Shown: positions 10,207 through 20,306 of the stretch, one piece after another
Layout of the letters: each line of letters begins with the position of its first letter
Numbering within the stretch: position 1 is the stretch's first letter
DNA from: Treponema sp.
GTDB lineage: Bacteria > Spirochaetota > Spirochaetia > Treponematales > Breznakiellaceae
Length of the DNA stretch: 41,901 nt
Direction of reading: 5' to 3'
Assembly (NCBI GenBank): GCA_031286095.1
Contig: JAITUY010000105.1
Coordinates: forward strand, 1 to 41,901
Translations under genes and position numbers: made by a program
The notes under the pieces: generated by a model
What the model saw: the letters and a program-made list of their open reading frames with translations, nothing else
Told to the model about the DNA's origin: nothing
Database searches by the model: none

Positions 10207-13200
10207 TTAGAAGATGTAAATCCTTAAGCCCATTATGATGTGCGGAATTACTATTTCTATACCCAGCTTTTCCGCATCAGCATCTGTAGGTACAAACCAC
10301 AACTGACCTTCCGTGAACAGGCTGAATGTCCTTAAGTTCTTCCGTTTTGGAATTGTCACTTTCGGGAACTCTATCTGAAATAATAACGCGCTCATAAATG
10401 TTGCCTTGCCGCTCTGTGTGTACCCTTCCTGCGCCACGTCGAACATAGAGAAGTTTGCGCCTATGGCGAACGAAGCAAAGAGCCAGTCAAAGTCAGGACC
10501 CCATAAAGAGCCTAGAGGCAGAGTGTAAAGACTGGGAATAAGTTTAAGAGCAATAACATGTCCGCCGTAACGAACACCCAGCGGAGGCGGAGAGCCGCCT
10601 AATGCTTCATAAAGGTCTTGTGTCATAAAACCGTATTGAAGTTGAACCTTTACATTGTCATCAAAGAAGCTTAATCCTAGCCCGAAATCCGTGTATGTAG
10701 CTCCGCCGCCAAACGGCATATTAGGCAACCCGTTAAACATTTGTTTTAAGAACGGAGGAATAATTCCTTCAATATACATTCCTTGCAGGAAGCCTGGTAT
10801 TTCATAAGCCGCCTTGTCGCCCTTTCGCAAGTGGTAGGTAAGGCTTACAAGTTCCACATCGTCAGACGCGGAAGCCGAATACATAATTGTCTGGTTGTAA
10901 ACACTTCCCGCTTCCGGCGAAATAAGTCTTATAACAGGAGGCGTCTTATCAACCTGAACAAGTAACCGCGTAAGGGCGGTTTCACCGTTTTTCATGGTCG
11001 CTCTGAGAAGGATATAATGTATACCTTCATACATATCGCCTGTTTCCAGACGGTAGCGGTAATTTACGTTTTTCGCCAGCGCCTTACTGGTTTTTATGAA
11101 GTTTTTCCCGTTATCAAAACTGATTTCCACATAACTTGGAACTTTTAATTTGATAGCGTCTTTTATTTCTTTATCAGTCTCTTTGGCGGCAAGCAATTCC
11201 TGATCTTCCGCGCTTAAGGTGTAACCATAGCGTCCTGTAACATAGGGTCTTTCATAGGCAAATTCGCCAAACTTGAAACTGTCAATTGTAACCCACGGAC
11301 CATATGGCGCGTAAACAAGGTTTTGCGCGCGCGACTGCACAGTCCCGTACCCGCCGAAATCGCTGTAGACGACAACCGTATTATTGCCTTCAACAAGTTC
11401 ATCGGTACTGAGTAATATGGTGTAGAAACCGGATACCGGATCAACTTCCGCGCTGGCTTTGTCTATGTTGTTTACCTTGACCGTTACTTTGCCGGCGGCA
11501 TCGGTTCCACCTGCGTAACCGTACAGCTTAAAATTGCCCTGAACGTGTTCGTTATCCAGCGGATAATAAATTTCCACAATGTTTTTGTATGTTTCGCGGG
11601 CAAGCGCAAAGTTACGCGAATTACGCGAAACGTTACCGGCCTTATCCGTAGATACGATTTCGATGTTATAAAGACCATCGCGCATTCCTGTAAGCTCATA
11701 GTCCTGCTTAATCGTATCGGAAGAACCAAGCTTGCGCGATTTTACGTTCGCGTTTACGTTTGCGCCTTCCAGACTGCGGATTTCGATGCTAACATTGTCA
11801 AGATTCGGGTCTATAACGCGCCCCATGATGGCAAGTCTTCCTATTGAAAGAGAACCGTCCGCAGGGCTGTCAAGTACAAGTTCAGGGTCGGTATTGTCGA
11901 TGTTTATCATGCTCGCGTAAGTGGCGGGTATATCATAATTGTCAACAACACGAATAAAGACTACATGAGGACCGTCTTTTAAGATTCTGGAATTAAACCT
12001 GTAGGCCCAGCTTTCCGTTCCCTGCGCCTTGTTGTAGGTATTGCCGTTATCCGCGGAAATAAAGATTTCTTTTATCCCGTTCTTGTCGGCGGCTGTTCCT
12101 GTTATTTGAATTACATCTCTTAATACGGAATCAAACCTGGGGAAGGTTACCCTTGCCGTAGGTTCAGCGAGCGACACCCTGAATTTTCGCGTAACAGGCA
12201 TGCTCTTTACGCCGTAGATGTCTTCCGCCGTAACGGTTACGCTGTGTTCGTTATCTGTAAGGGACGAAAGAGTTATCGGAATAGAAAAACCGTATTTTGC
12301 GTCTACACGCTTTTCCTGCCCGTTATCAAGCCTCCAGAAAATATGAGAAACTTCGTCGTCGTCGAACATTACGCCGGATGCGACAAAGTCCGTCGTGATT
12401 ACTTCATTATCCTGAGGCAGAACGATCTGAACAACCGGAACGCCGTATTCAGGATCAATTACAAACTGCCATGTGTTAGTTTCGCTCCTGTTACCCGCCA
12501 TGTCTTCAAAGATAAAGCGCATACGGCTGTTAAGCGGCATCTTTATCGGGTCCATCTGAACTTCTAGGAATACTGGAGCGTATTCTTTGTCCCATTTTTC
12601 TGCGTTAAAAACTTCTACAGTCAGTGCGTTAACGCCGGCGGACGACGGTCTGTTATAAGTAACCGTTTTAAGCGCTCCGGCTTCTTTTATCGCAAAACCA
12701 AGCCTCTGAACGCCGTTTACCCTTGCTTCTGCCAAAGGCATAATCAACTCGGCTTCCGGCGCAATTGTATCTTTATAAGCGGTAAAGTTCGCTACCGATT
12801 CGTTTCCGGCGTCGTTAATCGCCCTAATCATGATGTTAATGGAACCATCTTGAATATTGGTAACATTAATTGTACGCGAAATATCAGTATTTACAGGAGC
12901 GCCCAAAGCGGCGGCTTCACTCGCACTAAGCAGAGGTTGCCAGTTTCCTCCCATATCTACCGAATAGGCAATTGAATTGACCCTATGCACGCTTGTTACG
13001 TTAATTTTGAAAGGTATGCTTGTAGTTACCCAGTCTTTGGGTGTTTCCTTTACCGTTATGACCGGACCGTTAAAGTCTGCGATAACGTTAAACTGCTGGC
13101 TGTTGAATGTGCCAAGAAGCAGGGTAAGGGGACCAAAACTGCCTTCCCTTAACGCCTTTAACTGCACTCTGCCGTATTCGTCTACATCAAGGGTAAGATT

Positions 13201-15147
13201 TTCCGAGCCTACTCCGTTAAGCCTTAAACGGGACCTTTCCAGAGGCTCGTTAGCGAGACCCAGTAATACGTCGTCCTTTGATGAAAGCACCATGCGTCCG
13301 CTTGCGCCTATAACCGGGCGCACCCAGTCAAGCCATTGACCTCTGCGCGCATCCGGATTCTCAGGAACCGCCGGATCATTCTGCTCTATAAAAACATACT
13401 CCGGGAAAACAACTTCGCGCCCGGCGCGGTCTGTTACGCGTATTTCAATTTTTGTATAACCTGACGGAAGACTTGGGGGAATCGTTACAACAGCGCGGCT
13501 TACCATGTCCTTCCCAGCGACGGGTTTAATAGCGTCCGCAGGACCGTCTGCAAAAGAAATTGTAGCGTTCGCTATCTGAGACAACCCTTTTATTTCAACT
13601 TCCATTGTCTTTTTGATCTTTGGTTCAAGCGGTATTCTCATACCTGTATAAAATTTTTCAGGGCGGTTACCGGTTATAACGCTGGAAATTCCCGGCTGTA
13701 AAAGCGCGGCGGGAACCGTTATGCCTTTTACCTGTACCTTGGGACCAAGAACGCCTGTAATATCTTTCGCCCAAATATCCAAATTATAAGTGCCTTCAGG
13801 AATTCCTGGAATGACAAACTGGAAATATCCTGAAGTCTTTACCTCTACCGCCTGATTAGGACCTATTGAGTAGAAAACCGAAGAAACGCCGTCATTGTCT
13901 ACAGCGGTTCCTTTAACAACAAGGTTTCCCTTATTATCGGTAATCGCTCCGGCAGAAGGATCGGTAAGAGTAATAGTGGGCATATCGGCATTTTGATCAA
14001 CTTTGAATTTTTGCTTATAAACTGTAACATTGCCGGAAACATCCACGGCGCGGACTTCGATATCAATGCTGGATGTTTTTAATTCACGGATATTTACATC
14101 CGCCGACCACCACGGGTTGCCGGGAAGAATTGGAATAGTACCGCCTTCTTTACCGCCCGCTTTCCATGAAAGGGAGCTTAACCCGACGCGGTGTTTTGCG
14201 TATCCGGCAATTGAAAAAACACCGCATACTGTGGCTGTCGGCTCCGGGAAAACAATACTTACATCCGGCGGAGTGTTGTTGATGTATAACAGGTGGGCGT
14301 TAACTCCTACAGAACCTTGTCCGTCCTGCCCTCTGAACCAGATAACTTTAGGACCGTCTTCAAAAGTTTTTGAATTAAGATTGAGTTCCCAGTCATAAAG
14401 ATCATTTTTTTTATCGTAACTTGGTTTTAAAGGCTGATATTTTACACCTTCGTCAAGAGAATAAGAAATGGCGTTTATACCGTTACCGTCCGCAATAGTA
14501 CCTTTAAGACGCACATTTCCGGCAACAAGCGCGCCTACTTCGTGGCTTGTTATAAGGATATTGGGCTTTTTACGGTCAAGATTCCAGTAAATTGAGTGTT
14601 TTCTATGGGATTTTGCAGGAAAAGAATCGGAAATTCCTGAAAGATCGTTTATATCAATAGCCCAAGTCGTGATTGTATATACCCCGTCCGTCCATATTTC
14701 AGTATTTGTAGTATCCAGGTAGTAAGACCAGTAATCGGCTCCGTCAGCCTGGACGTTGACAAGCTCTTCGCCCTTCCCGTCCTTGCCTCGGGTAACCGTA
14801 AGCCAGACGCTTTTTACCCCGTCATCGTCCATCGCTATACCGACTATGTTCAAGTTTCCCTGAACGCGCATATTCGGCAAAGGGTTAATTATTGTCGTTT
14901 TTGGAAGGTCGGACGCTGGATCGATAAACATATTGTCAGGCCCGGCGCGGGAAACGTTATTGGCCCTGTCAGTTGCTTCCAGATAGTAATTCCATTTTCC
15001 CGGTTTTTTCTCGGTTGAATCGATTACATCCTTAAAAGCGGCAGGATCTTCGGCTGTCTTTGATTCATTTTGCTTCCTTCCTGCGGCCCAAACAGCCCCA
15101 AAAGAAAGTGTCAGTAAAAGACAAAAAATTATGGTTTTTTTACCCAT
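10207..15147 (-). CDS. Very large secreted Ig-like repeat protein with a barrel-like C-terminal region
   Basis: Signal peptide MGKKTIIFCLLLTLSFGAVWA; repeated ~95-aa modules; C-terminus rich in alternating hydrophobic strands, ending GLRIYIF. Confidence 0.85.
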   Translation of the reverse strand: MGKKTIIFCLLLTLSFGAVWAAGRKQNESKTAEDPAAFKDVIDSTEKKPGKWNYYLEATDRANNVSRAGPDNMFIDPASDLPKTTIINPLPNMRVQGNLNIVGIAMDDDGVKSVWLTVTRGKDGKGEELVNVQADGADYWSYYLDTTNTEIWTDGVYTITTWAIDINDLSGISDSFPAKSHRKHSIYWNLDRKKPNILITSHEVGALVAGNVRLKGTIADGNGINAISYSLDEGVKYQPLKPSYDKKNDLYDWELNLNSKTFEDGPKVIWFRGQDGQGSVGVNAHLLYINNTPPDVSIVFPEPTATVCGVFSIAGYAKHRVGLSSLSWKAGGKEGGTIPILPGNPWWSADVNIRELKTSSIDIEVRAVDVSGNVTVYKQKFKVDQNADMPTITLTDPSAGAITDNKGNLVVKGTAVDNDGVSSVFYSIGPNQAVEVKTSGYFQFVIPGIPEGTYNLDIWAKDITGVLGPKVQVKGITVPAALLQPGISSVITGNRPEKFYTGMRIPLEPKIKKTMEVEIKGLSQIANATISFADGPADAIKPVAGKDMVSRAVVTIPPSLPSGYTKIEIRVTDRAGREVVFPEYVFIEQNDPAVPENPDARRGQWLDWVRPVIGASGRMVLSSKDDVLLGLANEPLERSRLRLNGVGSENLTLDVDEYGRVQLKALREGSFGPLTLLLGTFNSQQFNVIADFNGPVITVKETPKDWVTTSIPFKINVTSVHRVNSIAYSVDMGGNWQPLLSASEAAALGAPVNTDISRTINVTNIQDGSINIMIRAINDAGNESVANFTAYKDTIAPEAELIMPLAEARVNGVQRLGFAIKEAGALKTVTYNRPSSAGVNALTVEVFNAEKWDKEYAPVFLEVQMDPIKMPLNSRMRFIFEDMAGNRSETNTWQFVIDPEYGVPVVQIVLPQDNEVITTDFVASGVMFDDDEVSHIFWRLDNGQEKRVDAKYGFSIPITLSSLTDNEHSVTVTAEDIYGVKSMPVTRKFRVSLAEPTARVTFPRFDSVLRDVIQITGTAADKNGIKEIFISADNGNTYNKAQGTESWAYRFNSRILKDGPHVVFIRVVDNYDIPATYASMINIDNTDPELVLDSPADGSLSIGRLAIMGRVIDPNLDNVSIEIRSLEGANVNANVKSRKLGSSDTIKQDYELTGMRDGLYNIEIVSTDKAGNVSRNSRNFALARETYKNIVEIYYPLDNEHVQGNFKLYGYAGGTDAAGKVTVKVNNIDKASAEVDPVSGFYTILLSTDELVEGNNTVVVYSDFGGYGTVQSRAQNLVYAPYGPWVTIDSFKFGEFAYERPYVTGRYGYTLSAEDQELLAAKETDKEIKDAIKLKVPSYVEISFDNGKNFIKTSKALAKNVNYRYRLETGDMYEGIHYILLRATMKNGETALTRLLVQVDKTPPVIRLISPEAGSVYNQTIMYSASASDDVELVSLTYHLRKGDKAAYEIPGFLQGMYIEGIIPPFLKQMFNGLPNMPFGGGATYTDFGLGLSFFDDNVKVQLQYGFMTQDLYEALGGSPPPLGVRYGGHVIALKLIPSLYTLPLGSLWGPDFDWLFASFAIGANFSMFDVAQEGYTQSGKATFMSALLFQIEFPKVTIPKRKNLRTFSLFTEGQLWFVPTDADAEKLGIEIVIPHIIMGLRIYIF

Positions 15148-15350
15148 TGTATCCCCCTTGACATCTCAAACTAACTTATATAGAATAGGCGTCCTTGGAA
15201 TAAATTTACCCCTCTTATCAAGAATAAGGTAAATTTATAATATTTGCAAGTTTTTTTTACTGTTTTTTTTAAAAAAATTAACCAATTACTAATTAGAGTC
15301 TTATAATGTGGGCACATTATGACTCGTACCCTAATGTACGCGACTATTAG

Positions 15351-15753
15351 TCTGTAACAGCTAAATGTTCACAATAACTTATTACCAGACATTTTCACGC
15401 AGAGGTCGCGGAGACGCAGAGGATCAAGGGTGATTAGCTAACTTGTATCACTTTCATGTTGTTTTTCATTATAAAATAGAGTTGTTCGTAAACTTCAGTT
15501 TCTGAACAACTTCATATAAAAAACGCGGTTTTGTCGAACTTTCGGACTAAAGTCCGCGTTCGCAGGCTTATAGCCTAAAAAACAGCAAGACTGGTCAGCG
15601 TAGCTGACATGAGACAACCAACCGGGTTATCTTACAAGTCAATAATAAAAAAGCATAGCTGGAAACGCGCAATTAGGTAATAAAGCGCAGTTCTCCGCGC
15701 CTTTGCGACCTCTGCGTGATAAAAAATAGAGTGTAGTTTTAGTTGTTACAGAC
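15351..15753. repeat. Family B palindromic repeat, copy B1
   Basis: tctgtaacagctaaatg ... gtagttttagttgttacaga; internal cgcagaggtcgcggagacgcagagg / ctccgcgcctttgcgacctctgcgtga. Confidence 0.8.
15479..15640. repeat. Family D element D2 nested in B1
   Basis: gttgttcgtaaacttcagtttctgaacaac ... gagacaaccaaccgggttatcttacaagtc. Confidence 0.7.
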
Positions 15754-15833
15754 TACTACCTTAAAACGTATTTTCGTAGCAGGCGGGAAAATACAAGGTC
15801 TGTCCGCAAAGTAACCGACTTTGTAGACAGATA

Positions 15834-16649
15834 CTAATTAGTACCCCGGCGCGGAAAAATCGATATAAAAATAAGGGCGATTAACGCGGTAATATACGGA
15901 AAAGCGAGCAAAAAATCGGCGGGAAGGGACATGAACCCCTGCGAATAATTGGAAAAAGCCTCGGCAAGGCTGAAAATAAAAGCGGCAAAAAGGACGCCCA
16001 ATGGGTTTCGTCCCCCAAGGAAGATTACTGCGAGCGCAATCCAGCCTTTTCCGGCGGACATTCCCGGCACGAATGCGCCAAGGTTCAAACTTAAAAATGA
16101 GCCGCCTATTCCGCATAAAAAGCCGGAAATCAGCAAAGCTGTGGTTTGGTACGCCTGCGGTCTTATCCCAAGAGAGACAAGAGCGCAGACGTCTTTTTCG
16201 CAGGCGCGAAGACGGTAGCCAAAGGGCGTTTTGTAGATCGCAAGCCAAGATACCGCAAGCGTAATTATTCCGGCGATAACATACCATTTTTGAAGTCCGG
16301 TTACGTTTTCGGACACAACCACCCCTCTTGTACCGAATAATTTATCGGAAAAAACTACGCACAAACCGCTTGAAAAAAGGTTTACTGCAAGCGCGGAAAT
16401 AAAAAGATTTGCGCGTAATTTGAATACTGCAAATGCGTGCAGAGCCGAAAGCGCCGTCCCCGTGATTATTCCTGCCGTTATTGCAGAGAAAACGCTTCCC
16501 GTAGCGTAATAGACTGCAAGAGACGAAAAAGCGCCCGCAAGAAGCAGTCCCTCAAGCGCGATGTTGAGGGTTCCGGCAAGAACTGGAAATAGTCCGCCTA
16601 CCGAAGCAAACAGCAGAGGAATCATCATTGTAACGGCGCTTTTAAACAT
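15834..16649 (-). CDS. ABC transporter permease (BMP-type, nucleoside/riboflavin-like)
   Basis: LPVLAGTLNIALEGLLLAGAF, VIFLGGRNPLGVLFAAFIF; start MFKSAVTMMIPLLFA preferred over 16688. Confidence 0.85.
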   Translation of the reverse strand: MFKSAVTMMIPLLFASVGGLFPVLAGTLNIALEGLLLAGAFSSLAVYYATGSVFSAITAGIITGTALSALHAFAVFKLRANLFISALAVNLFSSGLCVVFSDKLFGTRGVVVSENVTGLQKWYVIAGIITLAVSWLAIYKTPFGYRLRACEKDVCALVSLGIRPQAYQTTALLISGFLCGIGGSFLSLNLGAFVPGMSAGKGWIALAVIFLGGRNPLGVLFAAFIFSLAEAFSNYSQGFMSLPADFLLAFPYITALIALIFISIFPRRGTN

Positions 16650-17730
16650 CAGTCTTTCCCCTCTTTGAATAAATGTTGCGTATAACAAGGCTTGTGGAAA
16701 TAAAGAAAATTACAGCCTGCGCAATAGAGGCGACTTCGTAAGTAAGACCCGTATTCTGCATGGCCGTTCTCGCGCCGGTTCCGATCCATGCGAAGAAAAG
16801 CGCGGAAGGGATTACGGCAGAAGGATTAAAACCTGAAATTAAAGCTACGGCAAGCCCGTTCCAGCCAAGTCCCGCGGAAAATTCTTTTATTACCGCGTGA
16901 TATGTCCCCATTACCGCCATGCTTCCCGCAAGCCCGTAAAAGCCGGCGCTTACCGCCATTGACGCGACTGTTATCAGTTTTGTGTTGATTCCGCCGTAAC
17001 GCGCAAATAATTCGTTGCTTCCGGTCATACGTATTTCATAACCAGGTTTTGTCCTTTTAAGAAAAAATTGGGCTATTATTACCATTCCTACTGCGATAAA
17101 AAAACCTGCGCTTAAAACAGATGGTTTTAAGATAAGCGGCAAGCGTAAATTTTCCGCTATTTTGCGCGTTGACTGTAGCGACGACTGTGGATCGTTAAAC
17201 GGGACGCATACAAGGTAATTGACAACGGGAATGACCGCGCAAGACAGTAAAAAAGAAGTGATAAGTTCGCTTGTATTCCACATCGCCTTGCAAAAGCCGC
17301 TGAACACTCCAAGCAACCCGGCGCAGACAAACCCGGAAGTTACGGCTAGGATTCCAGTAATTACGCCCGACTGCCCTATGCCGTACTTTGAAAGAAGGAG
17401 CGAAATGGCAGTTGTGCAAAAAGCGCCCGAATATATTTGCCCCTCGCCGCCAAGGTTAAAATTTCCGGCTTTCATCGCAATAGTTACGCCTAACGCCCCT
17501 ATTACAAGCGGAACTGAGGCGTTCAGCATATTGCCGAAACTGAACAAGTTGCTGAAAGGACCTATAAAGAAAAAATAAAGCGTTCTTACAGGAGTGTCGC
17601 TAAGAATAAAAACAAGTAATATTACCGCCAAAAGCGAAATAACAGGGATATATATTCCAGCGTAAACAGGCAGTGGGCGAAAAACTTGCGTTTGAGGCGG
17701 TCCGCCTGTTAATTTTGAGCGTTCCTTCAT
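16642..17730 (-). CDS. ABC transporter permease (BMP-type)
   Basis: AMKAGNFNLGGEGQIYSGAF, GLGWNGLAVALISGFNP. Confidence 0.87.
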   Translation of the reverse strand: MKERSKLTGGPPQTQVFRPLPVYAGIYIPVISLLAVILLVFILSDTPVRTLYFFFIGPFSNLFSFGNMLNASVPLVIGALGVTIAMKAGNFNLGGEGQIYSGAFCTTAISLLLSKYGIGQSGVITGILAVTSGFVCAGLLGVFSGFCKAMWNTSELITSFLLSCAVIPVVNYLVCVPFNDPQSSLQSTRKIAENLRLPLILKPSVLSAGFFIAVGMVIIAQFFLKRTKPGYEIRMTGSNELFARYGGINTKLITVASMAVSAGFYGLAGSMAVMGTYHAVIKEFSAGLGWNGLAVALISGFNPSAVIPSALFFAWIGTGARTAMQNTGLTYEVASIAQAVIFFISTSLVIRNIYSKRGKTDV

Positions 17731-19268
17731 TCCTTTATTCCTATTCCCTGCATGGCATTGCCAATATCTGACTTAACCTGCGCGCCTGTATTTTCAAAAA
17801 CTCCGGCTGTTTTTCCCCTATACATAACAATTATGCGATCTGCAAGAGAAAGTATTTCATCAAGATTTGTAGAAATTAAAATTACAGCAGTCCCCCTGTC
17901 CCGTAACGCCTGTATTTCTTTTTTTATAAAATTACTCGAGGCTATATCCAGACCCCATGTGGGTTCTGAAAAAACAATATAATCCTTTAACAGGTTTATC
18001 TCGCGCGCCAAAATTAATTTTTGCAAATTGCCGCCGGAAAGAAAAGCGGCCTTTTCATTTACATTCGCGCCATCAATGCTGTAATCTTTTGCAAGTTGTT
18101 CTGAAAATTCCCGCGCGGCATTTTTGTCGATTATCATTTTTTTGAAAAACCTGTCGCGGCGGTTAATTATCAAATTTTCCTCAATTGATTCTTCTCTTGC
18201 GCTGGCAACGCGCAGTCTGTCGGCGGGAACGTACGCAAGTCCCTGTTTACGCAGTGCGCGTATTCCAAGACTGGAAATATCTTTGCCTTTGTTAAAAATT
18301 TTTCCGCCCGATGCATGAAGAAAGCCGCCTAAAACCGCCTCGATTACGCCAAGCCCATTACCACCTATGCCGGCAAATCCAAGGATTTCGCCCCGCCTCG
18401 CCTGAAACGAAACATTTTCGAGCAACGGGCGTTTCTGCCCTTTCCTGCGTACTGTAACATTGTCAAAAACAATAACGGCTTGCGCGTCCGTGTTGATTCT
18501 TTCAGGCGTTTTTTCGCATTCTGCGGTATAATTTTCGCCAATCATCATGCGGGCTATTTCGTATTCGTCAATATCAGCAGTGTCCCGGACTCCTGCAAGT
18601 TCTCCTTTTCGCAATACGGCTACTCTTTCGCAAATTTGTTTTATCTCATGCAATTTATGAGTTATCAGAATAACGGAAATTCCTTTTGACGCGAGGTTTT
18701 TTAATGTTTTGAATAACGAGCGCGTCTCCTGTCCGGTAAGTATGGCGGTAGGTTCGTCCAGAATAATTATTTGCGCGTTATGCTGGAGGACGCGGCAAAT
18801 TTCAACCTGTTGCATTTCCCCCTGACTTAAATATTTTACTTTTTGAGCGCTTTTTACGGCAAAATTATGTGTATTTAGCGCTTTTTCGGCATTATAGCGC
18901 GCTTTTTTTTCATCAAAGAAAAACCAGTATTTACGCGGTTCTTCCCCCATCGCGATATTTTCCGCAACGGTAAATTCGGGAAAAAGCATAAAATGCTGAT
19001 GTACCATTCCAATTCCCAGTTTTTTTGCCGCTAACGGAGAAGTTATACGCTCTTTTTTACCGTTTATAAAAATTTCCCCCGTGTCCGGCGTTTCCATGCC
19101 GCACAGGATTTTCATTAAAGTGGTTTTACCCGCCCCGTTCTCTCCGGCAATACAAAGAATCTCGCCTTTGCGAAGGCACAGGCTTATATTGTTATTTGCT
19201 TTTTTTACACTACCCGGATAAGTTTTACTTATATTGCAAAGTTCTACACAATAATGGGCGTCGTTCAT
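17727..19268 (-). CDS. ABC transporter ATP-binding protein (two NBDs)
   Basis: Walker A GENGAGKTTLMKI, LSQGEMQQVEICRVL, ILDEPTA; second domain LSGGNLQKLILAREI, EPTWGLD. Confidence 0.93.
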   Translation of the reverse strand: MNDAHYCVELCNISKTYPGSVKKANNNISLCLRKGEILCIAGENGAGKTTLMKILCGMETPDTGEIFINGKKERITSPLAAKKLGIGMVHQHFMLFPEFTVAENIAMGEEPRKYWFFFDEKKARYNAEKALNTHNFAVKSAQKVKYLSQGEMQQVEICRVLQHNAQIIILDEPTAILTGQETRSLFKTLKNLASKGISVILITHKLHEIKQICERVAVLRKGELAGVRDTADIDEYEIARMMIGENYTAECEKTPERINTDAQAVIVFDNVTVRRKGQKRPLLENVSFQARRGEILGFAGIGGNGLGVIEAVLGGFLHASGGKIFNKGKDISSLGIRALRKQGLAYVPADRLRVASAREESIEENLIINRRDRFFKKMIIDKNAAREFSEQLAKDYSIDGANVNEKAAFLSGGNLQKLILAREINLLKDYIVFSEPTWGLDIASSNFIKKEIQALRDRGTAVILISTNLDEILSLADRIIVMYRGKTAGVFENTGAQVKSDIGNAMQGIGIKE

Positions 19269-19283
19269 AACAAAAATTATGCA

Positions 19284-20306
19284 TTAAAGCGGCGGAATTG
19301 TATAGTTTATTTTACCCTCGCTAAGAGCATTGTAAAACTTTTCAAATTTTTCACGTATATCTACAGGCATATTTTTCTGATATGCGGGATCGTCAAAAAT
19401 AAAGCCAAGGTAGCCTTCTTTTACGCCGACAGTCTGCGCGATACCGTACTCTATTCTTCCTTCCAGCGCGTCTTCCAGTATTTCCTTTACAAGTTTTTTC
19501 TGTTCCATTATTCCGCAACCAAGTACAAGACCGTCCGCCAGTTTATATTCGTTAGCGTTATAACTTACAATATATTTGTTTTTTTCGACGGCGGTTTTAA
19601 TCATTCCCTGAGCCGCGCCTCCGGCGATAGCGGTGAACACGTCAACGCCTGAATCGATCATGGCGGCGCAAAGTTCGGCGGCTTTGCTGGCATCCGCCCA
19701 TGAGCCTATTATGCGCTTGTCCAGCTCTATCTCCTTGTCAACAAATTTTGCGCCTTCCAAAAAGCCGGGAACCATCTGCTTTGTCAACAGAGGATATTCC
19801 TGCGCCGCGATAAAACCGATTTTTTTCTGCTTGTTTGCGTATGGCATATTGCTTGTAGTAACAAGGCCGGCAAGGTATCCAAGAAAAAGCGATTGTTCGT
19901 ATTGGTTGTACAGGTATGTCCGTATCTGCGGATTCCCCGCATACTTCGCGTCCGTAATTATAAATTTTTGGTCTGGAAACTTTTTGCCTACGTTTACGCA
20001 TAACTCAGGCAGAGACGGATTGGAACCAATAACAATATCATAAACGCCGCTTGAAACCATTTCGGCAAGCTGTTGTTCCCATTCCGCCTGATTAAACCCG
20101 GCTTCATAAATTTTTACGCTTACGCCTGAATTAGCCCCGGCAAATTCCAGCGCGCCCTGCGCCATTTGTTCGTAAGGTATGCTTCCCGCCGTAACGCCGG
20201 TAATAAAAACAAGCACGGAAAGCTCTTTCTGCGCCTGCACATGATTCTTCTTTGTGCAGGAAAAGACCAATGTTACAAACAACAACACTGTTAAAAATTT
20301 TTTCAT
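19284..20306 (-). CDS. BMP-family substrate-binding lipoprotein
   Basis: Lipobox LVFSC; FNQAEWEQQLAEM, DIVIGSNPSLPELC, DVFTAIAGGAAQGMIKTA. Confidence 0.87.
   Translation of the reverse strand: MKKFLTVLLFVTLVFSCTKKNHVQAQKELSVLVFITGVTAGSIPYEQMAQGALEFAGANSGVSVKIYEAGFNQAEWEQQLAEMVSSGVYDIVIGSNPSLPELCVNVGKKFPDQKFIITDAKYAGNPQIRTYLYNQYEQSLFLGYLAGLVTTSNMPYANKQKKIGFIAAQEYPLLTKQMVPGFLEGAKFVDKEIELDKRIIGSWADASKAAELCAAMIDSGVDVFTAIAGGAAQGMIKTAVEKNKYIVSYNANEYKLADGLVLGCGIMEQKKLVKEILEDALEGRIEYGIAQTVGVKEGYLGFIFDDPAYQKNMPVDIREKFEKFYNALSEGKINYTIPPL

Larger units (their letters stand above)
15287..15840. repeat. Family C element interrupted by family B copy B1, which itself contains D2
   Basis: TACTAATTAG at both ends; C left part gagtcttataatgtgggcacattatgactc; C right part ctaccttaaaacgtattttcgtag...gtctgtccgcaaagtaaccgactttgtagacag. 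Confidence 0.7.
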
